Shown: positions 1-7,166 of the stretch, one piece after another
Layout: every line of letters starts with the position of its first letter
Position numbering within the stretch: position 1 is the first letter of the stretch
Assembly (NCBI GenBank): GCA_020438795.1
Contig: JAGQTY010000008.1
Location: forward strand, 1-36,907
Reading direction: 5' to 3'
Source of the DNA: Actinomycetota bacterium
GTDB taxonomy: Bacteria > Actinomycetota > Actinomycetes > S36-B12 > GCA-2699445
Length of the DNA stretch: 36,907 nucleotides
The notes under the pieces: generated by a model
The model's database searches: none
Told to the model about the DNA's origin: nothing
Seen by the model: the letters and a program-made list of their open reading frames with translations, nothing else
Translations under genes and position numbers: made by a program

Positions 1-2
1 AA

Positions 3-119
3 GCGCTCGCAGGAAACAGGAAGGGCCAACATTCGATCCGCATCAACCAACAGTTTCGAGTCGTCTTCACCTGGCGTGACACCGGGCCCGAAGATGTCGA
101 GATCGTCGACTACCACTAG
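3..119 (+). CDS. higB: HigB/RelE-family toxin, C-terminal part
   Basis: Only the last 38 codons are inside the window; the gene enters from the left edge in the frame beginning at base 3 and stops with TAG at 117-119. The visible part contains GNRKGQHSIRIN, then FRVVFTW, and ends GPEDVEIVDYH, which is the typical C-terminus of HigB 'killer' toxins of the RelE superfamily. These are ribosome-dependent mRNA endonucleases. The higA-type antitoxin gene follows after 8 nt in the same direction, the toxin-first order characteristic of higBA. The promoter and N-terminus lie outside the window. Family assignment is confident; activity cannot be judged without the missing part. Confidence 0.85.
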   Translation, partial: ALAGNRKGQHSIRINQQFRVVFTWRDTGPEDVEIVDYH

Positions 120-127
120 GAGAAGCG

Positions 128-424
128 ATGCCCACACGAGAACGACCCCCCATCCACCCAGGAGAAGTCCTCAAAGCCGACTTCTTGCAGGACATGAACA
201 TCACCCCTTACCAGTTGGCCAAAGACATCGGTATTCCTCGCTCGCGCCTGACGGCAATCCTCAAGGGTGAACGCGCAATCACTCCGGACACCGCCGTACG
301 CCTCTCACGCTATTTCGGGCTTTCTGGAAGGTACTGGATCAACATGCAAGCCAGATACGACTACGAGATCGTCCGGAACAAGCTCGAAGCCGAACTCGAC
401 CAGATAGCCCCGATCGCAAGCTGA
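128..424 (+). CDS. higA: HigA-family antitoxin (XRE-type HTH)
   Basis: A 98-aa protein with the HigA/VapI layout. The N-terminal HPGEVLKADFL segment is followed by a helix-turn-helix at about residues 25-65 (MNITPYQLAKDIG, then SRLTAILKGERAIT) and by RLSRYFGLSGRYWINMQ, the segment that normally closes the HTH fold. It should bind and neutralise the toxin encoded just upstream and repress the higBA promoter. A good Shine-Dalgarno (aggag) sits 5 nt before the ATG. The spacing of 8 nt from the toxin stop indicates co-transcription. Nothing looks truncated. Confidence 0.9.
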   Translation: MPTRERPPIHPGEVLKADFLQDMNITPYQLAKDIGIPRSRLTAILKGERAITPDTAVRLSRYFGLSGRYWINMQARYDYEIVRNKLEAELDQIAPIAS

Positions 425-453
425 GCGGACGGGCGTAGGTGGTCCGAAATCGT

Positions 454-497
454 GAGCACCCTCCCCACACGGAATCGCCGTGCGAGGAGGGTGCCTC
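454..497. terminator. Bidirectional hairpin terminator between higA and a convergent gene
   Basis: A perfect 9-bp stem (456-464 with 486-494, GCACCCTCC/GGAGGGTGC) encloses a second perfect 5-bp hairpin (468-472 with 478-482, loop AATCG). It lies between two converging genes. No T-run follows on either strand, so it is a GC-rich hairpin rather than a canonical intrinsic terminator. Confidence 0.6.
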
Positions 498-517
498 AGA
501 TGCAGTAGTTGCTGTTT

Positions 518-1081
518 CTAACGGAACGCCACGTGCACGTGGTCGTAGTGAGCGTGCGTGCAGCCGCTCCAGCCCTGCGAACGCCAGTTCTTGGGGTCCT
601 TGGGACCGTAGCTGGCGCTCCAGTAGCGGTTGCGCCAGATGATGTACTGGATGTCGTGCTTGGCCGCGTTGTACATGAAGTACTTGGCGACCTGCCGACC
701 CACCTTGCGCCCGGCGTTGCAGCTGCCCTGCAGGTTCACCATGACGTCCATGGCCTTGCCGGCGCTGGGATGGTGCCCGGCATACGAGCTGATGAGCTTG
801 ATGCCTCGCACGCGAGAGGTGACGCAGCGGCCACCCATGACGGTGTCGTAGGCGTAGCCGACGCGGTTCTCGTTGAAGACCCGTGACTTGGTGCAGCCGC
901 GGAAGAACCGCTTGCCGCGGTACTGCTTGCCCTTGTAGGTCTTCGCGCCCGCGGCGTGGGCCACCTGCCCGGATCCGCCCAGTTCGGGGGAAGCCACGGT
1001 CTGGATGCCGAGTAGTACGAACATCGCAATGAGCGCGGCAAAGCTGGTGCGTAGCCGTATTGCATTCGTCTTTTTGAGCAT
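518..1081 (-). CDS. Secreted LAS-type metallopeptidase-like protein
   Basis: A 187-aa protein from ATG at 1081, which gives a short basic N-terminus (MLKKTNAIRLR) and a hydrophobic signal segment ending near AHAAGA. The mature part carries HHPSAGKAMDVMV and ends HYDHVHVAFR. His and Asp in the first motif plus the HxH near the C-terminus resemble the zinc ligands of LAS/M15 D-Ala-D-Ala peptidases, and the sequence resembles the actinobacterial ARB_07466-like C-terminal domain. It probably acts on peptidoglycan outside the membrane. The frame stays open to a TTG at 1165 with another ATG at 1111; none has a clear ribosome binding site, so the start is chosen from the signal peptide. The region upstream is clearly more AT-rich than neighbouring genes. 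Substrate specificity is inferred. Confidence 0.65.
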   Translation of the reverse strand: MLKKTNAIRLRTSFAALIAMFVLLGIQTVASPELGGSGQVAHAAGAKTYKGKQYRGKRFFRGCTKSRVFNENRVGYAYDTVMGGRCVTSRVRGIKLISSYAGHHPSAGKAMDVMVNLQGSCNAGRKVGRQVAKYFMYNAAKHDIQYIIWRNRYWSASYGPKDPKNWRSQGWSGCTHAHYDHVHVAFR

Positions 1082-1398
1082 GAAAGCGATCGTAAGACAG
1101 ATTTGAGACATTTCAACGACAATCTGGAGATGAATCGAGGAGACTTGAATCACCAAGCTACGCAAAGGAATTTCTGTTGCTGAGGGTGATGAATTGGCGT
1201 CTCGATCTCACTCGCTGAGTGTGAACGCTGACGCTGAGTGTCGCATTTATGTCACAGAAGTGTCGCGAACGGTGTGATCGGGGTCATTCCGTCCGGTTTC
1301 CGTAGCTGCAGACGGCTGTCTTGCCTGTGGAAAACCTTTGCACCGCAATGACTTTCTGGCCCCACTTGACCGAATCAGCTCGTGAGTCGCGCGAAGCT

Positions 1399-2337
1399 TC
1401 AGTCGGCGAAGTCGTACACGACCCCTGTCTCGGCCTCCGAGACCTGCCACAGTTCCTCGGCGACTTCGTCATCCGTCGCCGCCGACGATCTCCTTGCCAC
1501 AGTCGGTGTGCCCCGGATCTCGAACAGACCGTCCGGACCGTAGTATTCACCCGACTCGGCATCCGGCGCACATGCCGCATACAGGGTCGGGAGGGCGCCG
1601 TCCTCCGCGGACTGGGACAGCACGGTCTCGACGACCATGTTGCCTGCCCGTCCGACCGGGGTGCTGGCGATACTCGGCCCCGAACTGAACAGATTGGTCG
1701 CGGAGAAGCCCGGGTGCACTGCGATCGCGCGCAGAGACCAGCCCGCCGCGGCCGCTCGTTTCGCGAGCTCGTGGGTGAACAGCAGATTCGCCATCTTGCT
1801 CTGGCCGTAGGCGAGCCATGAGGAGTAGGCCCGATCCTCGAAGTGCAGGTCCTCCGGATGCACGCGAGCGCCCCGGTGAGCGAGACTGGCAACGGTCACC
1901 ACTCGGGAGTCACTGTCGTGATGGGGCAGGTCCGGCAGCAGCAGTCCGGTGAGTGCGAAGTGACCGAGGTGGTTGGTTCCCATCTGCATCTCGAAGCCGT
2001 CGGCGGTGGTCCGGTGCGGCGTTCCCATGACTCCCGCGTTGTTGATGAGGACATCGATGAGCCCCACGCGGTCCCTGATCTCGGCCGCACCCGCCCGGAT
2101 GGAGGCCAGGGAGGCGAGGTCCAGGATCACAGACTCAGGCTCGGCGACCGGCTCCTGCGCGCGGATCAGCTCCATGGAATCCCGCAGCTTGTCAGGATTG
2201 CGACCCGTGAGCACAACTCGCCCGCCCGCCCCCGCCAGCGCCTGCGCTGTGGCCAGGCCGAGGCCACTGTTGGCCCCTGTGATCACATAGGTCCGGCCAC
2301 TCAGATCCGGAAGGCTGTCACGGTTCCACTTGGTCAT
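1399..2337 (-). CDS. Short-chain dehydrogenase/reductase (SDR)
   Basis: A 312-aa NAD(P)-dependent oxidoreductase of the classical SDR type. The Rossmann motif TGANSGLG is at residues 20-27, the structural NNAG at 99-102, the catalytic Ser near 151 and the YxxxK pair at Tyr177/Lys181, followed by HPG at 208-210. The TGANSGLG variant, the NHLGHF segment and the length fit the retinol-dehydrogenase-like/WW-domain-oxidoreductase-like SDR branch, so a small lipophilic alcohol or carbonyl substrate is plausible but unproven. It is transcribed away from the DUF2510 gene with 178 nt between starts; no operon partner is visible. All catalytic residues are present. Confidence 0.9.
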   Translation of the reverse strand: MTKWNRDSLPDLSGRTYVITGANSGLGLATAQALAGAGGRVVLTGRNPDKLRDSMELIRAQEPVAEPESVILDLASLASIRAGAAEIRDRVGLIDVLINNAGVMGTPHRTTADGFEMQMGTNHLGHFALTGLLLPDLPHHDSDSRVVTVASLAHRGARVHPEDLHFEDRAYSSWLAYGQSKMANLLFTHELAKRAAAAGWSLRAIAVHPGFSATNLFSSGPSIASTPVGRAGNMVVETVLSQSAEDGALPTLYAACAPDAESGEYYGPDGLFEIRGTPTVARRSSAATDDEVAEELWQVSEAETGVVYDFAD

Positions 2338-2503
2338 GCTTCATCGTGGCGTTCCTCCGCGAGCTTGGACAGTGGGGCGCCCGGTCGGCGCAACCGGCGC
2401 TGTCCGATACGGGTGCGTCCTAGCCGAGGCGCTGCCGGACGCATGCTCCCCCCTACATACCACCGAACAGGCCGGTGATGTTCGTTGCCGGTGCTGCGGA
2501 GAA

Positions 2504-2509
2504 TACGCT
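2504..2509 (+). promoter_or_regulatory. -10 box of a leaderless promoter (TACGCT)
   Basis: TACGCT is followed by exactly 6 nt and then ATG at 2516, with no Shine-Dalgarno. This places the transcription start at or next to the start codon. Confidence 0.5.
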
Positions 2510-2515
2510 GAGCCT

Positions 2516-3985
2516 ATGAGTTCGATGTTGCCACCGCCCGGCTGGTACCCGGACCCGGCCGGCGGACAGGGCAAACGCTGGTGGGACGGCTCGACCTGGA
2601 CCGATCACACCCATGGTGGCCCCGGTGGTTCGTGGCATTCAGATGCCGAGGCGGAGCCTGCCACCACTGCCGACAGTGCGACAGAGCCGGTCAGGCCGAG
2701 CACTGACTCCTCGGCTCAGGCTGCGGGAGAGCGGGCCGCCCCCGCCGCGCCGTCAGCGTCGGCCGAGGAGACCTCACCCACACAACCGCCGCAGGCCCCA
2801 CCCGTGACACCCCCGGCTTCTCCCACGCAGCCACCGGGCCCACCACCGCCCACCGGACCGCCCGTGCCACCGCCGACGGCGGGGCCCTGGCAGGCATACG
2901 GGCAGGTGCCACCCGGGCAGGCGCCCTTCTATGGTCAGCCGCAGCCCTACGGCGTCTATGGGCAGCCGCAGCCCTACGGCGCCTACACCGCCCCCGTGTC
3001 CCCGTTGGCGCCCTCCGGCATGAGGCGACTCTCAGGGCTGTTCAAGGACATCGGAACAATCCTGCGCCGGGCCTGGGCCCAGATCCTGCTGACCGGTCTG
3101 GCGATCTGGGTTGCCTGGCTGATCGTCGCTGGGGTGCTCTCCGCGCTTCTGATCGACTTCGGCGCCTTCGGCGCCGCCGTCGACTACAGCAGCGACGTCC
3201 TGGGTGGCAACAACTCCCTGACGCTGGCCGAACAGCACGAACTCAATGAGTTGTGGTCCCAGGTGCTGCGCATCGATTCACCCGCGATCTGGATCCTCTT
3301 CTTCTTGGTACTCCTCCTATTGGCCGTGTTCGCAGCGGCATATCAGCTCGCGGTGGCGAGCCAGCTGGGGATCGACGCTGCTTCTGGCCGGACCGTCGAC
3401 TGGCGCTTGGCAATGAGCCGGGGCTGGCGGGCCGGCTGGCGGCTCACCGGCTATCTCGTCGTGCTCTACGCGGCCGTGATCGCCGTCTTCCTCGTCTGGG
3501 GGCTGCTGATCGGGCTGGCGGCTGCGGCCAACAACGCAGGGGTGACCGCGCTGGTGGTCCTCATCTCGATCGTGCTCTTCGTCGGCATCTTCGTGGTCAT
3601 GGTCTGGCTGGTCGGCCGGCTCATCCCCGTGGTTGTGCAGGTCCTGTTCGAGGGACCCGCGATCAGCTGGTCCTGGCAGGCTTCCTGCAACAAGTACTGG
3701 GCGATCCTGGGTAGGTATCTGCTGTGGGCGATGATCGCCTCGGTGATCATCTCAACCGTGCTGCAAGTGGTGTTCACGCTACTGTTCTTCGCCGTGGCGG
3801 CGTCCTTCCAGTCGAGCCCCACCGCGTTGGGAGTCGTGACCATCATCGTGTTCGGCATCTACATCCTGCTGTCGATGGTGCTGAACGCAGCCGCCTACAT
3901 CGGGGTCGTGCCGATCTGGCGTGACCTCACCGATCTGCCGGAGTATCGGTCGATCGACGAGGACGGGCTCCCAATCAGCAGCTGA
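2516..3985 (+). CDS. DUF2510 proline-rich integral membrane protein
   Basis: A 489-aa protein from ATG 2516. The frame stays open further upstream, but this ATG directly precedes the DUF2510 motif and has a leaderless -10 box. Residues 6-35 form the DUF2510 motif (PPGWYPDPAGG, then RWWDGSTWTDH), a short Trp-rich actinobacterial domain. A Pro/Ala/Ser/Thr-rich linker follows (about 40-165), ending in a duplicated GQPQPYG unit encoded by a 27-nt direct repeat at 2936-2981. The remainder contains about six transmembrane helices (roughly residues 190-470), arranged like the membrane domain found with glycerophosphodiester phosphodiesterases. No enzymatic motif is visible. DUF2510 probably sits on the cytoplasmic side; the function is unknown. 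Confidence 0.8.
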   Translation: MSSMLPPPGWYPDPAGGQGKRWWDGSTWTDHTHGGPGGSWHSDAEAEPATTADSATEPVRPSTDSSAQAAGERAAPAAPSASAEETSPTQPPQAPPVTPPASPTQPPGPPPPTGPPVPPPTAGPWQAYGQVPPGQAPFYGQPQPYGVYGQPQPYGAYTAPVSPLAPSGMRRLSGLFKDIGTILRRAWAQILLTGLAIWVAWLIVAGVLSALLIDFGAFGAAVDYSSDVLGGNNSLTLAEQHELNELWSQVLRIDSPAIWILFFLVLLLLAVFAAAYQLAVASQLGIDAASGRTVDWRLAMSRGWRAGWRLTGYLVVLYAAVIAVFLVWGLLIGLAAAANNAGVTALVVLISIVLFVGIFVVMVWLVGRLIPVVVQVLFEGPAISWSWQASCNKYWAILGRYLLWAMIASVIISTVLQVVFTLLFFAVAASFQSSPTALGVVTIIVFGIYILLSMVLNAAAYIGVVPIWRDLTDLPEYRSIDEDGLPISS

Positions 3986-3992
3986 CAATCGC

Positions 3993-4016
3993 CCAGCGAT
4001 GGTGCAGCATCGCTGG
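3993..4016. terminator. Bidirectional terminator hairpin
   Basis: CCAGCGATG at 3993-4001 pairs perfectly with CATCGCTGG at 4008-4016 around a 6-nt loop. It sits between the convergent DUF2510 and P-type ATPase genes. No poly-T follows. Confidence 0.65.
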
Positions 4017-4041
4017 CTCCGTTCGGGTGCCTGCCCGCTGC

Positions 4042-6759
4042 TCAGGCGGAATGACGCACGCCGCTGGCCCGCCGGATGCCCTTATCGATCTCGATCACGA
4101 TCGGCAGGATCAGGGAGAGCCCGATCACGACCAGCCACTGACCTCCCGTCAGCGTTGTGGTATCGATGATCCGGTGCATCGCCTCCCAGTCCAAACAGAT
4201 CCAGGTCAGGAACGCGGGAATCAGCAGCCAGAGGAAGTAGGGCAGGTAGGGGCCGTTCCAGCCCGGGATGATGCCCCGGCGCACCGAGGCCGCCAGCAGG
4301 ATGGTGCTCACGGCCAGCACGCCGAAGGTCATGGACTGCGGCACGCTCGCGCCCTGCGGGTTCTCCGGTGCGCTGACGATCGCGAACGGCAGCAGCGAGA
4401 TGACAGCTTGGACCAGTCCGTAGAAGAACCAGCGGGGCGCCGTGGTCCGGTTGAGGATCGGCACCTTGGGGTCCCGGGGCCCGATGTCCATGATCCCCGG
4501 CTCCGTGGAATCGGTCGAGATGCCGATGGCAGGGAACAGCCCGATCACGAACGTGACGAAGATGAGCTGGACGGGGTTCAGTGCCTGTCCCTCGTTGATG
4601 TTCAGGGCTGAGGCCAGCAGCATGATCAGCAGCACTCCGAACAGGCCCGCCATGACGTAGCGGATCTGGGCGGTGATCTTGCCATAGATGTCACGGCCGA
4701 GCTCGATCGCATGCACCAGCGTGGCGAAGTTGTTGTCGGTCAGGATCATCTTGGCCGCCTGCTTGGTGACCTCGCTGCCGCTGCCCATGGCAACCCCGAT
4801 GTCGGCCTTCTTGAGCGCTGCCGCGTCGTTGACGGCGTCACCGGTCATCGCCACGATGTCGCCGGCCTCCTGCATGACGCTGACGAGCCGTAGCTTGTCC
4901 TCGGGAGCCACCCGGCCGAAGACGTGCAGCTCGGGCAGTTCTTCGAGCAGTTGCTCATCGGACAGCCGCTGGAACTGCGGGCCCGTGATCACGCCCGGAC
5001 CCAGCCCGAGTTGTGCCGCAATCGCTTCGGCAGTGACCGCATGGTCGCCGGTGATCATGCGGACATCGATGCCGGCCTTCAGCGCCACCTCAACGGCGTG
5101 CTTGGCCGTGGGTCGCAATGGATCGATGATGCCCACCAGAGCCACGAAGGTGAGGTCCCCGACCGCCGCCATGGGGTCGGCAGCCACCGTGTCGAGGTCG
5201 TCGGGGGAGAACTCGCGATAGGCGAACGACATCACTCGAAGTCCCTGTCGGCCCATCTCCAGATTCGCGTCCCGGATACGGTCGGCGAGTCCCTCGATCG
5301 GCAGTTCCTCCTCGCCCCAGGTGGCTCGGGTGCAGCGCTCCAGAATCACGTCCGGTGCACCCTTCACGAGCTCGACGAGGACGGACCTCCCGTCCAGGAC
5401 AGCTTCATGGAAGGTCGCCATGAACTTGTACTCAGAGTCGAACGGGACTTCGGCTGCGCGCGGGTACTGGTTGCGGCTGCTCTCGGCATCGACTCCCATC
5501 TTGGCCGCGAGCACGACCAGAGCGGCTTCCGTCGGATCGCCGACCACGCTACCGTCGTCGGAGACGGTGGCATCGCTGCATAGGGTCAGACCCAGCGCCA
5601 GAGGGGTGAAGTCCGGCAGCGGCTGACCGGCCACAGCCAGAATTGCCCCTGACTTCTCGTAGCCCGCTCCCTCGATCTTGAACCAGCTCCCGGAATCGAA
5701 CATCCGGGTGGCGGTCATCATGTCCATGGTCAGCGTGCCGGTCTTGTCGGAGTTGATGGCGCTCGTTGAGCCGAGGGCCTCGACGTCCGTCAGATTCTTG
5801 ACGACAGCCTTGGCCTTGGCCAGACGTTGCGACCCGTAGGACAGCATGGCTGTCAGGAACGTGGGCAGACCGGACGGGATCGACGAGATCGCGACTGTGA
5901 TGCCTAGCAGCACGATCTGATTCGCTGGCAGACCCCGCGCCAGCCCGATCGCGACGATCACGGCCACCGCCGCCCACGCCAGGATCGCCAGCCGGATGGT
6001 CAGGGTGCGCATCTCCTTCTGTAGCGGCGACTGTTCCGATTTCACCTCGCTGAGCATGCCGGCGATCTTGCCCATCTCGGTGTCCTGGCCGGTGCTGGTG
6101 ACAATCACGGTGGCGGTGCCGCGCGTCACGGAGGTGTTCTGGAACACGAGGTTGGCACGGTCCCCGAGTGCGGTCTCCGGATCCGACAGCGTTTCGGGAC
6201 CCTTGTTCAGCGGTGCGCTCTCACCGGTGAGGCCACTCTCCACCGTCTCCAGGGACGCGGATCGCACGATCCGGCCGTCGGCCGGGACGAGATCGCCCGG
6301 CTCCAGCATCAGTACGTCCCCCGGCACAACATCCATGGCCGGGATCAGCTGCACCTGGCTGTCTCGCCACACGCGGGCATCGGGCACCTGCATGGACGAC
6401 AGCGCGTCCACGGACTCCTGGGCCTTCAGCTCCTGGCGTGTTCCCAGACTGAGATTAAGCAGGACCAGGAAGATGACCAGCGCCGCCGTCTCGGGCTGGC
6501 CGGCGATGATGCCGACGACAGCGACCACGATCAGCATGATGTTCATCGGATCGGCCAGCTGCTTGGCGATCACCTGCCAGGTCGACGGCGGCTTCACGCT
6601 CGGCAGCGTGTTGGGTCCGTGCGCCTGGAGCACCCGTTGCGCGGCCGCTGTTGACAGCCCCGTGTCCAGGTCGGTCTCCAGCGCCCGGGCCACCTGATCC
6701 GGGTCCAGCGTGTGCCAGGCCGGTCGCTTGTCCTGTCGCTTGATCGGTTGGGTGCTCAT
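4042..6759 (-). CDS. P2-like P-type ATPase of unknown substrate
   Basis: A 905-aa ATP-driven membrane pump. Catalytic motifs are complete: TGES (178-181) in the actuator domain, DKTGT (338-342) with Asp338 as phosphorylation site, KGAPD (466-470) for nucleotide binding, TGD (570-572) and TGDAVND (639-645). The N-terminal cation-ATPase region and about ten membrane segments match the PacL/SERCA-like group. Hand alignment with SERCA shows that the Ca2+ ligands are replaced: Glu309 by Ser296 (PSGLP instead of PEGLP), Asn768 by Leu706, Glu771 by Val709, Asn796 by Thr736 and Asp800 by Gly740. A calcium pump is therefore unlikely and the transported species is unknown. The usual TGDGVNDAPALK reads TGDAVNDAAALK. 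A weak CATACT box lies 8 nt upstream of the ATG, and a small membrane protein gene diverges 62 bp away. Confidence 0.9.
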   Translation of the reverse strand: MSTQPIKRQDKRPAWHTLDPDQVARALETDLDTGLSTAAAQRVLQAHGPNTLPSVKPPSTWQVIAKQLADPMNIMLIVVAVVGIIAGQPETAALVIFLVLLNLSLGTRQELKAQESVDALSSMQVPDARVWRDSQVQLIPAMDVVPGDVLMLEPGDLVPADGRIVRSASLETVESGLTGESAPLNKGPETLSDPETALGDRANLVFQNTSVTRGTATVIVTSTGQDTEMGKIAGMLSEVKSEQSPLQKEMRTLTIRLAILAWAAVAVIVAIGLARGLPANQIVLLGITVAISSIPSGLPTFLTAMLSYGSQRLAKAKAVVKNLTDVEALGSTSAINSDKTGTLTMDMMTATRMFDSGSWFKIEGAGYEKSGAILAVAGQPLPDFTPLALGLTLCSDATVSDDGSVVGDPTEAALVVLAAKMGVDAESSRNQYPRAAEVPFDSEYKFMATFHEAVLDGRSVLVELVKGAPDVILERCTRATWGEEELPIEGLADRIRDANLEMGRQGLRVMSFAYREFSPDDLDTVAADPMAAVGDLTFVALVGIIDPLRPTAKHAVEVALKAGIDVRMITGDHAVTAEAIAAQLGLGPGVITGPQFQRLSDEQLLEELPELHVFGRVAPEDKLRLVSVMQEAGDIVAMTGDAVNDAAALKKADIGVAMGSGSEVTKQAAKMILTDNNFATLVHAIELGRDIYGKITAQIRYVMAGLFGVLLIMLLASALNINEGQALNPVQLIFVTFVIGLFPAIGISTDSTEPGIMDIGPRDPKVPILNRTTAPRWFFYGLVQAVISLLPFAIVSAPENPQGASVPQSMTFGVLAVSTILLAASVRRGIIPGWNGPYLPYFLWLLIPAFLTWICLDWEAMHRIIDTTTLTGGQWLVVIGLSLILPIVIEIDKGIRRASGVRHSA

Positions 6760-6809
6760 CAGTCAGAAGTATGGCAACCGAACGCCTCCGGTGGACGGCT
6801 CTTCGGTCG

Positions 6810-6815
6810 TAGTCT
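6810..6815 (+). promoter_or_regulatory. -10 box of a leaderless promoter (TAGTCT)
   Basis: TAGTCT, 6 nt, then ATG at 6822. No ribosome binding site is present. Confidence 0.5.
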
Positions 6816-6821
6816 GGGCAA

Positions 6822-7160
6822 ATGGGTGACAAACGGACGAGGGACCAGCTCGACAGCGCGGACCTCGAACGGGTCGAGGACGCACGAGGTTCGGTCAAGG
6901 TCCTCTCGACGCTGGCCTATCTCGCTGCCATTTTGGGGATCGGTTCGCTGATCGTCACGGTCGTCGCCTGGGTACTCGGAAGCATCAGTTTCGAGCAGGC
7001 GCTGGCCGCGGCCTTCTCCACCAGTTTCTTCACCATCCTGACCGCGGGCACCACCTATGGAGCCAAGAGCAACCTTGCGATCAACGCCTCTCGACTGGAG
7101 CGTCAGGTGCTGGACAGCCGGGGCGAGATCGAGGACGACGGGGAACGTCCCCAGCCCTGA
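6822..7160 (+). CDS. Small two-helix membrane protein
   Basis: A 112-aa protein not recognised as a named family. Residues 1-25 are charged and hydrophilic, residues 28-53 form a strong transmembrane helix, residues 60-82 form a second one (AAAFSTSFFTILTAGTTYGA), and the tail from about 90 is charged (SRLERQVLDSRGEIEDD). Both termini probably face the cytoplasm. It is transcribed divergently from the P-type ATPase with 62 bp between start codons, so the promoters are close and could be co-regulated; an accessory role for the pump is only a guess. The leaderless -10 box supports this start. The stop lies 6 bp before the end of the convergent DUF389 gene. Confidence 0.7.
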   Translation: MGDKRTRDQLDSADLERVEDARGSVKVLSTLAYLAAILGIGSLIVTVVAWVLGSISFEQALAAAFSTSFFTILTAGTTYGAKSNLAINASRLERQVLDSRGEIEDDGERPQP

Positions 7161-7166
7161 TTCGCC

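Noticed and set aside
4042..6759. Calcium-transporting ATPase annotation
   Set aside because: The PEGLP glutamate and the M5/M6 Ca2+ ligands are missing, so the general name is kept.
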